A stretch of 64,000 nucleotides of DNA from Bolinopsis microptera (GCF_026151205.1 NC_087077.1:124001-188000), one strand, 5' to 3'. Positions 11,301-22,049 are shown, numbered from the stretch's first letter. Made by a program: numbers and translations. Notes: generated by a model not told the origin, from the sequence alone.

Positions 11301-11552
11301 TTGACACTACTGAATTGTGGGACTGTGTTAAGTTTTAAAATAAGATTAGAGGCTTTCAAAAAAGAGACTATTTTAAACGGATCTGTAAATGATAGTCATT
11401 TTTGGTATGTTTCGGACGAAGTATTAGGAAAGATTGAGGGATTTAATTATGCTACTAATAAAGAGAAGCACAATAAATATCTTGTGTGTAATCCTCATGT
11501 TGCTAAAAAACGCTTTATCAACTTATATAATAGTGGAAAGTATGTAAATTAG
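11301..11552 (+). CDS. Hypothetical ORF, possible element fragment
   Basis: An 83-residue frame ends in a basic, Asn-rich tail and is followed by AT-rich sequence with an ATTTG/TTTGA pentamer repeat near 11,660-11,681 and an AATAAA. That layout resembles the 3' end of a transposable element inserted head-to-head with the neighbouring LINE. No family is recognised. Confidence 0.2.
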   Translation: MTLLNCGTVLSFKIRLEAFKKETILNGSVNDSHFWYVSDEVLGKIEGFNYATNKEKHNKYLVCNPHVAKKRFINLYNSGKYVN

Positions 11553-11564
11553 ATTCATTTTAAC

Positions 11565-11986
11565 TTGGTTGTTTAGGCCAATAGATTTAAGATAATTTGT
11601 AAACTTTAATTGATATATTTTTGATGATGTGTGTCGTGTGATGATGTTTGTGTCATTATATTTTGATTTGATTTGATTTGAAGACAATAAAACGCCAAAA
11701 AATGCCTAACAAATCTTTCAGAATATGTCGTTTTCAGTTTAAATGCGACGGGGCAATTGTACGGTAGAGTTGTTATCTCTCACATTTATTTTGATTGAAA
11801 AATAAGCATAACAACGAATATTTTAAACTGCTACAAATTTTTTCAGAGTCTGAAGTAGAGTCGGTGTTAACCCGATGAAAGTGAATTTTGGCGACGGATG
11901 AAAATTACCATATCTACAGGTAAAACATTGGAATATCTACAAAATTTGTCGTAAGTGCAGCATCAATCATGTAGTAGAATGAGGAG
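11565..11986. other. No supported gene
   Basis: AT-rich sequence with the pentamer repeat noted above and an AATAAA hexamer near 11,687; nothing else supported. Confidence 0.4.
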
Positions 11987-11992
11987 TAAAAA

Positions 11993-12106
11993 CGGTCATA
12001 GAACAGACAAGGCTGGTCGGTCGGTCGACCGACCTCCGACCGGCGTTCACCTACCGCCGACCGGCGCCCGACCGACCAGCGTCCAGCATTGTCTGTTCTA
12101 TGACCG
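11993..12106. mobile_element. 114-bp MITE with 18-bp TIRs and 6-bp TSD
   Basis: The first 18 bases (CGGTCATAGAACAGACAA) are the exact reverse complement of the last 18. The element is flanked on both sides by TAAAAA (11,987-11,992 and 12,107-12,112), a perfect 6-bp target-site duplication. The interior is GC-rich and itself palindromic, with GGTCGGTCGG on the left and CCGACCGACC on the right, so the whole element can fold into one hairpin. It has no coding capacity. Confidence 0.9.
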
Positions 12107-12112
12107 TAAAAA

Positions 12113-14448
12113 TATTACCCTTGACAAACTTCCTCTAGTCAAATGTCAATATATACATTATACAATATACATCCAATATAAATTATACAAAGATACATGT
12201 GATATACGTCGTGCCCAATTAAAATTACTGCAATACCGGCTTGGATTGTTGATAATGGATTTTCGCCGATGATGAATATCAGTTTGAAGATAATAGAATT
12301 TCAGAGCATATTTGAATATTTTGATTTTAAGCATGCCTTGATGCCTGCAACACTGTTCAAGATGGTACAAGGTTTTTTATTTTACTGGTCACGTTGTCTC
12401 TAGAATGCGAGGCAAAAGGAACGCTCAAATTTATTTCTGTTTTGTGAAAAATGTTGGGGAAAATTTCCGCATTTTTAGTTTGATATCACGTGATCCCTTG
12501 AAGTCCCTGATGTCAGCTTGCCAGGCTCGTTAAACTAACGAGTCGTTAATTGATATTTCCCTTAATGACCCCTTACTTGGGAACTAATTCTGTGAGCAGA
12601 GAAACTATGTGATCTGATGGGGACCCGTACTACTTCCCTCTCTCCCATGAAGTTAATTCTAAATTTAGAATTAACCTCAAGGCTCTATCATATCGGGTAT
12701 TAAAGATTGGTCGAAAATTCCGCATGAATCACAGGCCAGTAAAACATGTGGAGGTTCTTAGTACATTACATAAGGAATGAACAAAGGATATACCGCATCC
12801 ACTAACAACTATCCTCGGAATCTTCAAATAATCTAGATGTTAGGAGGATGTACGTGATACTGCTGTCCAGAAGCAATCCTCTGGACTGCATCTTCTTGCA
12901 GTCTGCCAAACGCCCAAACCAACCAACAGTAATCAAAATCAAGTATGTTGCTCGGACAAATTCACGTATGTGATGGAATTCCTTTGTGGTAAAAGCAGTC
13001 AAAATAAAAATCCGTTAATAAAGATTGTAATGGCATTGTAGTGCTTATTGAAAACACTAATTCTCCTGAGATTTTGTGGAAAAAAAACTCATTAATTATA
13101 CCCTCTAACCAATACAGATGGATGTACCTGGTACCAGCCTTTCTAAAAAACGTTTACTATCGAAGTCCGGATACTACCCTAATCCCAAGCCTGCTTTCAC
13201 CGAAATATCAAATATGTTTCGGTGGAATTCCAAGGAGCTGTGTCGGGCTGGTGGATAATGATGAAGTCTGGGACTCTGGATCTAATGGAAGTGTGCATGA
13301 GCTCGTTTTTGGAATCACGACATGTCCTAATTTCAACAATTTAATGAGACCTCTTTGCAAAAAAGGAGACCGGTCTGAATAGCCTTTGATCTACAACATT
13401 TTTGTAATTCCGAACATTTATAATCTTGCAGAATTTAACTCTGCACGAAATCGTGATTATATTTTTTGATTAAAGCAACGATGCAGCCCCTAGTCAGTAA
13501 TCAGCTATTTTCCCAGAAAAAAAAAGTCGATTTAGCTCACACGTTAAGATGAAAACGTCCAAACTTTTCTCTTTATAAATGCACAAATAATACTATGCTG
13601 TTATCATTAGGACACTTCACAGTGCTTTCATGCAACAATGAACAATAGACAATACATCTCCATTCTTCATTGGTATTATATTTATATTGGTCGTTCGTCA
13701 AATCTCTATAAATGAACTTTGAAATTCGGTCCATGAACGAATATTCCCCAAGATAGCCCTTCGTCTGGAACTGATGCTGTAAGCTCAGCAAGTACCTGTG
13801 ACACATTCGTACGGAGACAACAATTAGTTAATCAAATTCTAGCATTAGCCTAATCTATTCACACAATTTGGACTTTGAAGCAACTATCTCAGATGCAAGC
13901 GACGCCTACTGTACTTCAGGGAAATCTTAGATATTTCCCAGAATTCTCTCACTAGTCATAAGTCAGGAACATGGAGAAACTTCACCGATGGATTGTTTAT
14001 GTTCGTTTAAAATTGGACATGAATTATTTATGCATTATGCAAATATGCCGTATATTAAGCAAGTGTCATTTTATGACCTTCACCCAAATCTATACTATTT
14101 CATCATAAAAAGCGTCCAGAAATGAGTTGAAATTGCAAATTGCTTCCTAACCGCAGACACCTCTGCCCTGACCTGAAGATTTAGGAAAATACTATGGAGC
14201 TTGTCTAATCGTATCGCCTAACCGACTTATAGCAAACAGTAGTATGAAATACAGTTCCCCAAATTGAATTTTTCTGAATTATGATCGCATTATCCGCCAG
14301 ACCTAAAGTCCGACAAAGCTCGAAATAATTCCATATAGCCATCAACGTACACAAAGAAATCACATACCTAATTACAGAAATCTGGTTACCGTAATAACTC
14401 CGTCCAGAATATTTATTTCTCATTTCTCTGATTTAGTTTTGTTGCACC
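12113..14448. other. Non-coding stretch; no ATAD5 exons found
   Basis: This region should hold downstream exons if the ATAD5-like gene continued to the left. I looked on the minus strand for a Walker B F-D-E-D and the following helix and did not find them. A perfect 24-bp palindrome centred near 12,663 is present. The frame at 13,041-13,382 (plus) has no recognisable domain. Confidence 0.4.
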
Positions 14449-15354
14449 ATGCGAGCCTGGCAAGTAATACTCGTTCTCCTTCTCCTGGTCACTCTGCTGG
14501 ACGCGCAGAAAAATAAAAAAGGAGGAAAAAACAACAAGAATAACAAGAACAAAGATGTCAGTAGCCGCCAGGACGACCAGGACGACCACGATGATGAAGA
14601 AGGACCCCAAAACATGGAAGACGACTCAAGAGACGACTCAAGTGACGACTCAAGAGAAAAGGAACAGGACAACTCAAGAGAAAAGGAAGAAGACGACTCA
14701 GGAGAAAATGAACTTCCTCTGCCCAGGAACACTATGCTGACAGAGGATAACGATGTTGAGGTGGATGGGATGTACCAAATGTTCAGCGGGGATGCCAACT
14801 GTAAAGTCTCCTGCAAAGGCTCCGTCAGTGGCATGACCACACTCGACCCCAGATATCCCTACTATCGGTACATCAACGTGGACATTACCAACTGCTTCAA
14901 AGACGACCTTGTTTTCCCTCCAGATTTTGCACCAAGACACCATGATTTTGAACAATGGAATGCCACCGTTACCAAACTTCAGTTCTACAGGATCAAAGAC
15001 CCCAACGTCCATCAGATCCCTAAACGTCTCTCCCGCCCGACCGAAGTAGAGAGCACACGTCGTTACTGTAGCGACGAAGATGGATGCCAGCCAACTAAGA
15101 GGCATTTCGGATTCGTGGTATTCATCCCAAGGTTCGACATGCAGGTTAAATGGAAGGTAGACTGGGAGGTACACGCCCGAAACCCTTACATTAACATGGA
15201 TGAAGATAACCAGGGATACTGGAACTACGGTGACTGTGATGGAGTTGTGGAGGAGTACATGGAGGATACAAGGTATCAGAACAAAGCGTTCTCCATCAAC
15301 CAGGACCGTGGTTACTCTTTCTGGAGGTCTGTTGAGGAACATGATGAACAATGA
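14449..15354 (+). CDS. Secreted acidic six-cysteine protein, 301 aa
   Basis: An intact, intronless frame. Residues 1-19 form a clear signal peptide (short basic start, Leu/Val-rich core, cleavage likely after L-L-D-A). Residues 21-36 are Lys/Asn/Gly-rich. Residues 37-90 are strongly acidic and contain near-repeats of D-D-S-R and S-R-E-K-E. The C-terminal domain, about 100-300, is Tyr/Asp-rich and has six cysteines (118, 122, 149, 207, 213, 263), suggesting three disulfides, and an N-glycosylation site at Asn171. I recognise no family. A protein of this design would be secreted and could bind calcium or a polycation through its acidic tract, but that is inference. The gene lies on the opposite strand from the ATAD5-like gene and could be nested in one of its introns. 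A poly(A) signal follows at 15,502. Confidence 0.8.
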   Translation: MRAWQVILVLLLLVTLLDAQKNKKGGKNNKNNKNKDVSSRQDDQDDHDDEEGPQNMEDDSRDDSSDDSREKEQDNSREKEEDDSGENELPLPRNTMLTEDNDVEVDGMYQMFSGDANCKVSCKGSVSGMTTLDPRYPYYRYINVDITNCFKDDLVFPPDFAPRHHDFEQWNATVTKLQFYRIKDPNVHQIPKRLSRPTEVESTRRYCSDEDGCQPTKRHFGFVVFIPRFDMQVKWKVDWEVHARNPYINMDEDNQGYWNYGDCDGVVEEYMEDTRYQNKAFSINQDRGYSFWRSVEEHDEQ

Positions 15355-15501
15355 ACATGATGAACATTGTGGAGATATGAACTGGAATTAGATTTTGATA
15401 GTTTGAAACATTAATCTTGAAAGTAAATTAGCTATCTTAACCGTGGTGTTATCTACTATCAACACTGGAAATATTAAACTTAGCCATCATCTGATATAAG
15501 A

Positions 15502-15507
15502 AATAAA
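15502..15507 (+). promoter_or_regulatory. Polyadenylation signal AATAAA
   Basis: Canonical hexamer about 150 bases after the stop codon of the secreted acidic protein gene. Confidence 0.6.
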
Positions 15508-15721
15508 CGTTTAAGAGAGTAGCAGAATTCGATCTTTTGGTATTCGCAGTACAGGCTATCGTACCCTCAACCAATTTAAAGCATGAATTACTTAAATTGT
15601 GTAAATTTTATAGTGAATTGTGATGTAGATTTTATGAATATTCTTTTAAGAATTATATAAAAATCGCATTTTTAATTAAAGAAAATTAACGAAAAGAAAA
15701 GAAACAAAAAGTTAAACAAAC

Positions 15722-18700
15722 CTCTTCCAACGCAATCAACGACAACTTTTCCACTTTAGATCCAGCCTCCTGCACAGCGGCCACACTATTGCTCTCACTT
15801 TGTTTCGCTAACTTCAGCTTCCCTTTTCCTTCTTGATTCTTCTTCTTTCTCTCTTTCCCCTCTTCTGACTTCTTCTTTTTCCGAACCTTCGAAGGCTTGT
15901 CCACATTAATGATTTCAGAAGAATTCTTGTCGGTTTTCTTCGGCTTGCTGTAAAAGTTCTCCAGTCCTCCAGCACTCTTTCTTTTCTTCCGCCTGCAATT
16001 GACAAACAATTAAAAAACCCAGTTTTAGAAAGCGAAATTCGCCCAGCTGGCCCAGAGCCAAGTCTATAAACGCAGACCTGCAAATTGGAGTATCGTAAAT
16101 CATTATTACTTGGCTGCGTTTTTGGCAGATATGTCCGCTACAAGTTTGGTGAAGTCTGCAGCCCCTGATTTTCCCGTCACGCAGTGCGACTGTGAAGCCT
16201 CGGAGAACAGCTCCGCTACGTTCTTCCCGGTACGTTCCGAGCTCGCATTTAGCTCCTTGACCTGCAGTAGTTGGGAGTGTCACAGAATAGTCACAGTGTA
16301 TCGAATTAGTAGTCAGGGTGGTCAATGGGGCCTGTCTTGACTGATTGGGTTTTACAATAGTATGGGATTTATAACTTTATGGTACAAATTAAGGCAAATC
16401 TTCTCGCCGTTAATTTGATTTATTTAAAGGTTTCTGGGATATTCTTAACTGAATTATCTGCGCTACATTTTTGGAGCAGCAAATCATGTTTTTGTCCACG
16501 AATTTGACTTGTTTTAAAGCTAGTAACGGCCATCATCCATCCATCCACGGCATACAATCAAAAAATAAAATCGTGCATAAAACAGCAATTCTGTGATAAA
16601 TAATGTCCAAAAATTCAAATATCTTGAGCCCTGACGATCACTTCGAAACCATCATTCGCAGTCATTTTGAACCCCGCTCGCTTCAAAGCATCTAACTACA
16701 AACGAACTCCTAGTTTGGGGGTTTTCAAGTTTTCAAACTTCAAAATACTCTAGAGCCTTTTCCCGACTATTTGGTTAAACATACTAGGAAATAAATAAAT
16801 CAAATTCCTCAAATTAGAGAAGCCGTTCTCGGTAAATTTTCCATGTTTACAACGGACATCGTATTATTATCGTATGATTATAATAACTGTGGTCCATTCC
16901 GTAAGAGAGATAACCAAACATACCAGCTTTGTAACGATACATATTTTACCCGTATAAGGAATTTTACCAGAGCCCGGTACGTGGGAACCAGTACATTTCA
17001 CTATATTGCAATTAATTAGTTCAAGCAAATAGAAGTCACACTTTTAACATTAGCGGTATTTCATTATTTATAAAACATTTTATTCATTTTTTTGCGTTAT
17101 TATTTATAATTTTTTGCATATTATTCGTTTACTTATTTTTAGACAGGCTAAGTCAGCAGCATAGCATTGTCTAGTTTACAGTTCTAACTTCATAATTGAC
17201 GCGTACATGATTATTAAGGCAAGATATGAGTACGTGATTACTGATTGTGAGCGATATCTCATATCATAAGGAGTGAGTTGCATTCCGTAAGATAACAATG
17301 ATCTAGAGTTCTACGGGTACCAAGTGCAGAACTACCGCGATACCGTAAGATAATAATGATATATATATTACCTTGTATCCTAGCTGATTAGCACAAGTAG
17401 CTATATATTACCTTGTATCCTAGCTGATTAGCACAAGTAGCTATATATTACCTTGTATCCTAGCTGATTAGCACAAGTAGCTATATATTACCTTGTATCC
17501 TAGCTGATTAGCACAAGTAGCTATATATTACCTTGTATCCTAGCTGATTAGCACAAGTAGCTATATATTACCTTGTATCCTAGCTGATTAGCACAAGTAG
17601 CTATATATTACCTTGTATCCTAGCTGATTAGCACAAGTAGCTATATATTACCTTGTATCCTAGCTGATTAGCACAAGTAGCTATATATTACCTTGTATCC
17701 TAGCTGATTAGCACAAGTAGCTATATATTACCTTGTATCCTAGCTGATTAGCACAAGTAGCTATATATTACCTTGTATCCTAGCTGATTAGCACAAGTAG
17801 CTATATATTACCTTGTATCCTAGCTGATTAGCACAAGTAGCTATACATTACCTTGTATCCTAGTTGATTAGCACAAGTAGCTATATATTACCTTGTATCC
17901 TAGCTGATTAGCACAAGTAGCTATAGCCCCAGATTTGCCGACCCCCGAGGGCCCGGTGATAAGAACTACATTATCTAACCACCGCACTTCTTCTCCGTCT
18001 GTATCAACGTACTCTGAGTCAGAGTCGGAATCCGAGTACGAACTGAAAATAAATATTCTTCTAATATTCTTCTAAGTTCTAACTTTTATGTTTCAAATGT
18101 TTTGCAAAGCGTCTACAAAAAGATAAATAGATAATTTCGCTACCATATAAAATAAAGGAAGCAGTTATTAAGACGGTCATATAATGTATATCGTACATTA
18201 TGGTGGTTATTCAGCAGCTGGCATATAACTTACTTGTGTTTCTTCTTTTTTCTAATTTTCTCATTAAGAAGTCGAACCCTCCAGCCGTCCAACCATTTGT
18301 AAAGCTGCTTAACTTCCGACTTATTACCGATAATCTTCTTGTAGTCCACCGGGCAGTAGATCTGATTCCAGGTCCTATCCTCCCACTGCTGTAACTAAGT
18401 GAAATGGTTCATTATTTGGGGTTAAAAAGTTAGTCAGACGTAGTACCTCCGGGACCTTTTATGAATAAACAGTGAACGAACGTGAACGTCAAATTTTATG
18501 ATTACCTCAATAATTAGGGCCGATATTAAATACTTATCAAGAGGAAATTATAATTATTGCATAGCATATTTTAATAAATTAAATTTGACATTTGACAAAG
18601 ATACACTCAACTAATTAATGCACCAACCTCTTTAGGCCCCTCCGAGAGGAGATGACTGGGGGCTCTCTTACAGTTAGTGTATTGCTCAACTATGTTCTCT

Positions 18701-21017
18701 ACATTACTACTGGGATGGTTAGTGGTCAGCTCATCAACACACTCATCGTACCTCTTGCTACAAACCTGAGATAAAATATCATTATTCATTTGTATTCTAG
18801 ACAAAATGGATATAATCACTAGAATTTTATTAAAAGTTGCATTTCAGGTTGCAGGAATAAAAAGAACTGAAGTTAAAACAACATTACCTGGGATTTGTTA
18901 GTTGGAGGTTGAGGGATCTCGTGTCTGAAGCCTGTTCTAAGGGCGTCCAGATCAAGGTCAAAGTCCTCTAGATATTCTGGGTCCTGAAATAATATTATGA
19001 TGGCTATTTATTCACAATATGATTCTGAGATGATTCTGCTGTAACGTTTTTAAAAAACTACCCTCAAATTCACCAACAAATTCAATTTCGAACTTATCGT
19101 AAAATTCACTTACATCTTCTAACAGAGGGTACATGATGATTTCTTTTGATAATCCACAGTGTGATATTTTGGGCCAAACGACCTCATCTGATAACTTTGG
19201 AGCACTGTAAAATATTGAGTATTTATGTATCCTTTCCGATGGGATTAATATTAATCCCATTACAAACACAATAGTTTGCCAAGTAAAAAGCAACAATTCT
19301 ATTGTTATAGTTTAGGAATTTATAAAGCCACACCAACAAATAAACCTGGCTGCAGAAGCAGGAGTAGGAGAACTACTAGACATGTGAATTGGAGAACTCC
19401 TGTTGGAGGACGACACCAGCATCAGTTTCTTAGCTTCCTGCATGAGACTGGAACTACTCATTCGGGCAGGTTCTGCTGCCTTCTTCTTCTTGTCAGCTCC
19501 TTTACCACCTAGTGCAATAGTTTAATAAACTAGTACGTCATATCATAACTAAAGTCTTGAAGTTAAAAAGTTGATTTTCATCTTATAAACATTGGAATAA
19601 AATTTGCCAAATCAAATCGTGTGGTTACCTAAAACTGCTGATACGGATCGTCTAGGCTTGGGTTTATCATCGATTATAAAAAGCTCATCTTCTAAAGGAG
19701 GTGTGTTCTCTTTCCCTTTCTTTTTGCTGGGGGTCTTCTTTTTACAACTCTTCCGTTTTGTATCATCTACAATGGAGTTGATTATAAAACCTAAAGAATC
19801 AATTCATATGTTGGAACGAACTAAATATGGTTATTGAAACTATAATATGCCATAGAAAATTTCAAAGATCATGTGATTATCATATTCGACAAGAGTTGTA
19901 AGCGAAATTTAATCATAATTCTGAAAATTGAGAGTTTAAAAAAGCAGCACAGCTTACCTTCATCCTCAGATAAATCGATAGTAAATCGTTCAACTGGCTT
20001 TCTTGTTCTCCCACTTCTGCGACCAGTTACACTGGTATCCATAGTAGATACATGATCATCTTCAGTTGAAGCTTGTAATGTGGGGGATTTACTTCTTTTA
20101 TGTTCTGATTCAACAGCTGATGAGATTTTAATTTCTTCATCAGAATCTGATTCTAACATCATCTTACTTCTTCGACCAAAACTAGAATCGACATCAGCCT
20201 CTTCATCATCTGAAGTTGAACTACTAGCATCACGTTCTGGAGATTTACTCCTTCCAGATTTTTCTGGTTCTGCACTAGTCAAATTATCCATTTCCTCATC
20301 AGAATCTGATAAAACTAAATGGTTCCTGCTCTTACACTTGGCTCTGATAGGCGAATCTGTAAATTTTACAGGACTGGTTGACAATTTAAGACAATCTTTT
20401 GCTTTCGATGCTAAAATTGAATCAACCTTATTTACATGATTTTTTCCAAAAACTTTCTTTTCTTTGTTCTTAGGCAACAGTTTTACAACGTTTTTCTTAC
20501 CAGATTTAGATTTAGAGTTTGACGGACCAGCTTTATCTGGGTTGTCCTTTGGCAACACTTCTTTAACTTTAGATTTAGAGTATGACAAAACATCCTTCAC
20601 AGATTGAGGTGGGCTCTTGGTGCAACCATTAACCACTTTATCTAGATCATCCTTTGGCAACACTTCTTTAACTTTAGATTTAGAGTATGACAAAACATCC
20701 TTCACAGATTGAGTTAGGCTCTTGGTGCAGCTATCAGCTTGTGTAGATGTTTGCTGCTCAGCTTCAGGGATCACAACCATGGGAGGGAGAGCAGCTATGT
20801 TATTTTGCTTCACACGAAGCGTTGACAAAGAGAGCTTTCTCCTCTTACCAACATCACTAGTACTGACAACACCTTTTCTTTTTGAAGAGCTAGATGGTGT
20901 TGCATTGGATTCTTGTAGCAAATCCTCTATAACGATACAGTCAGAAGGTGCTGGTTGCCTGTCAGTACTTTGAGATGGTTGCTTGAAAAACTTATGTAAT
21001 GTACCTGATGTTGACAT
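15722..21017 (-). CDS. ATAD5: ATAD5/Elg1-like clamp-unloader subunit, N-terminal 807 codons in ten exons
   Basis: Minus-strand exons, with matching splice phases: 21017-19958, 19766-19629, 19508-19346, 19204-19114, 18983-18888, 18765-18628, 18394-18234, 18042-17892, 16261-16110, 15992-15722. Exon 7 carries W-E-D-R-T-W followed by I-I-G-N and L-Y-K-W-L, the pre-AAA signature of ATAD5 (compare W-T-E-K-Y..L-I-G-N..L-H-S-W-L in human). Exon 8 has L-I-T-G-P-S-G-V-G-K-S, a Walker A P-loop. Exon 9 starts with V-K-E-L-N-A-S-S-E-R-T-G, matching the family's E-V-N-A-S-S-Q-R-S-G-R. Exon 10 ends in L-S-L-I-A-L-E-E, which in relatives precedes the Walker B segment. ATAD5 forms an RFC-like complex with RFC2-5 that unloads PCNA from chromatin. 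Walker B, the rest of the AAA+ domain and the C-terminus are not found to the left, so the gene is truncated here, misassembled, or continues across a long intron. Confidence 0.9.
16270..17360 (-). other. Rest of ATAD5-like intron 8
   Basis: AT-rich intron sequence between the repeat array and the acceptor (CTGCAG) of exon 9. No gene seen in it. Confidence 0.6.
17361..17920 (-). repeat. 14 x 40-bp tandem array carrying an exon end and 5' splice site
   Basis: Fourteen head-to-tail units of exactly 40 bp. All but two are identical or nearly so; the unit at 17,841-17,880 has two substitutions, and the left-edge unit starts with ATA instead of CTA. On the minus strand each unit reads through codons for A-T-C-A-N-Q-L-G-Y-K into GTAATATAT, so the ATAD5-like exon end and donor are repeated. 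Because 40 is not a multiple of 3, use of any later donor would shift the frame and meets TAA in the second unit. Confidence 0.95.
17892..18042 (-). CDS. ATAD5: ATAD5-like Walker A exon ending at the first of 14 repeated splice donors
   Basis: Fifty codons: an acidic Ser/Asp stretch, then W-L-D-N-V-V-L-I-T-G-P-S-G-V-G-K-S and A-T-C-A-N-Q-L-G-Y-K. The exon's last 29 bases and its GTAATATAT donor are inside the first unit (minus-strand order) of the tandem array at 17,361-17,920. Splicing at this first donor joins in phase 0 to exon 9 (V-K-E-L-N-A-S-S), giving the family sequence without a gap. Confidence 0.85.
19958..21017 (-). CDS. ATAD5: ATAD5-like exon 1, disordered N-terminus with PIP-like motif
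   Basis: Begins at an ATG with A at -3 and runs 353 codons plus one base to a GTAAGC donor. Near the start T-L-H-K-F-F-K-Q resembles a PCNA-interacting (PIP-like) motif, which is also found near the ATAD5 N-terminus in other animals; the usual first Gln is absent. A roughly 26-residue block containing S-V-K-D-V-L-S-Y-S-K-S-K-V-K-E-V-L-P-K occurs twice (nucleotides about 20,725-20,655 and 20,615-20,540), a recent internal duplication. The rest is Ser/Lys/Asp-rich, with S-D-S-D-E-E patches typical of casein-kinase-2 sites. Such a region is expected to be unstructured. Confidence 0.85.
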
Positions 21018-21660
21018 ACTAGAAATTGTTTATTTTAATTGAGTTATAATTGCTAGAATTTGCACCGGTCAAGAAAAATTAGCTCGAATTAATTTTTTTC
21101 ATTTACCACGAAATATGATCTCTTCAGACTTCAGTAAAATAAAACTTTCAAACAATATACATTATATGGTCATTGTCCAGCTATGAGGTTGGGCACCCCC
21201 GAAAGTAAAAAACCAATAAAACGGTAAAATATATTCCCAATAATTCGGCTGTCTGACTGAGTGACTGGATAAATTTAATTTACAGTTTATATCTCGACCG
21301 AAATCCACACATTTTAGCATTAATGCGCAAAGCTTCTCTCAACTATTTTCACAGTCGTTCCTGAAGTAACATTAAACAACCCGCATTAAGAGATTACTAT
21401 TCGGATTCCATACAATTAGCTTTAGTTGTACAGGAAACAGTTTTAAAAACTTTTATCAGTCAACGAATTGATTGGAAATAAAATATTACACAAACGATAT
21501 TTAAATAATACAACTTTTAAGTAATGAATAAAAACTCTGATCAAGTTACATTTTAACTAGTAACGGTTAAAAAGAATGAAGTATTATCAACTAGGGAGTA
21601 TTGACATTCCGTTGAAATGGTTTTTATCTCTGACGCTTCCTCTTTTTGAGAGGTTGACCC
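21018..21660. other. Intergenic region upstream of ATAD5-like gene
   Basis: Likely holds the ATAD5-like promoter and the 3' end of the upstream minus-strand gene. No motif could be supported. Confidence 0.4.
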
Positions 21661-21945
21661 TTATTCTTTGTTTCGATTTGTTGCTCTAGTTAACATCCTG
21701 AGGAACAATACTGTCATATAAATGAATGAATAGAAGTAGCTCAACTCTAATAGCTAGACCTATTCAACTGATCAGTACAATCTTATTTTTAGTAATAGTC
21801 AGTTTAAGTGGTAACTTTTGTTTTATTATATTATTATGATACATGATTCAAAAATAAACGAATCGAAAAGCCATAACTTACTCTTCAGCTAATTCATTGA
21901 GTTGTAATGTATACTTTTCAAGTTCTTCAAGAGGGAGTTCATGTG
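21661..21945 (-). CDS. Last two exons of an unidentified minus-strand gene
   Basis: A coding stretch from about 21,945 to 21,882 reads E-L-P-L-E-E-L-E-K-Y-T-L-Q-L-N-E-L-A-E and ends at a GTAAGT donor in phase 2. A TTCCTCAG acceptor starts a 37-base exon (21,697-21,661) that keeps the frame and ends in TAA after eleven codons. The amphipathic Leu/Glu pattern suggests a coiled coil. The upstream boundary falls where a MITE end begins (21,946), so the acceptor may be close to or inside that element. The gene ends about 640 bp before the ATAD5-like start and lies on the same strand. Identity unknown. Confidence 0.35.
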
Positions 21946-22049
21946 CCTTACTCGGGAATATTATAACCGGGATAAAGTGGTGGGTTTTGGAAGATTCCGC
22001 CATATTTTTCCCGGTCAAAAATTTTACCAGTCATAAAAAAACCCGCCGA
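21946..22049. mobile_element. MITE copy 1, terminal sequence CCTTACTCGGGAATATTATA
   Basis: Shares with 31,484-31,586 a core containing CCGGGATAA, GGGTTTTGG, CCGCCATATTTTTCCCGGTC and CAGTCATAAA. This copy keeps the left end; the other copy keeps the right end, which is the exact reverse complement of this one. Together they show a TIR of at least 20 bp. Confidence 0.75.

Noticed and set aside
12802-13002. Possible later ATAD5 exon on the minus strand
   Set aside because: Weak resemblance only; none of the three frames gives a convincing sensor or lid motif with proper splice sites.
13041-13382. 113-aa plus-strand ORF
   Set aside because: No domain, no biased composition and no neighbouring exon; likely chance.
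14433-15351. Long antisense frames over the secreted protein gene
   Set aside because: They mirror the biased codons of the plus-strand gene; no signal, domain or splice evidence.
16110-16340. Plus-strand ORF
   Set aside because: It is antisense to exon 9 of the ATAD5-like gene.
17361-17920. Regularly spaced repeats that could suggest a CRISPR array
   Set aside because: Units are contiguous with no unique spacers, and the context is a eukaryotic intron/exon junction.
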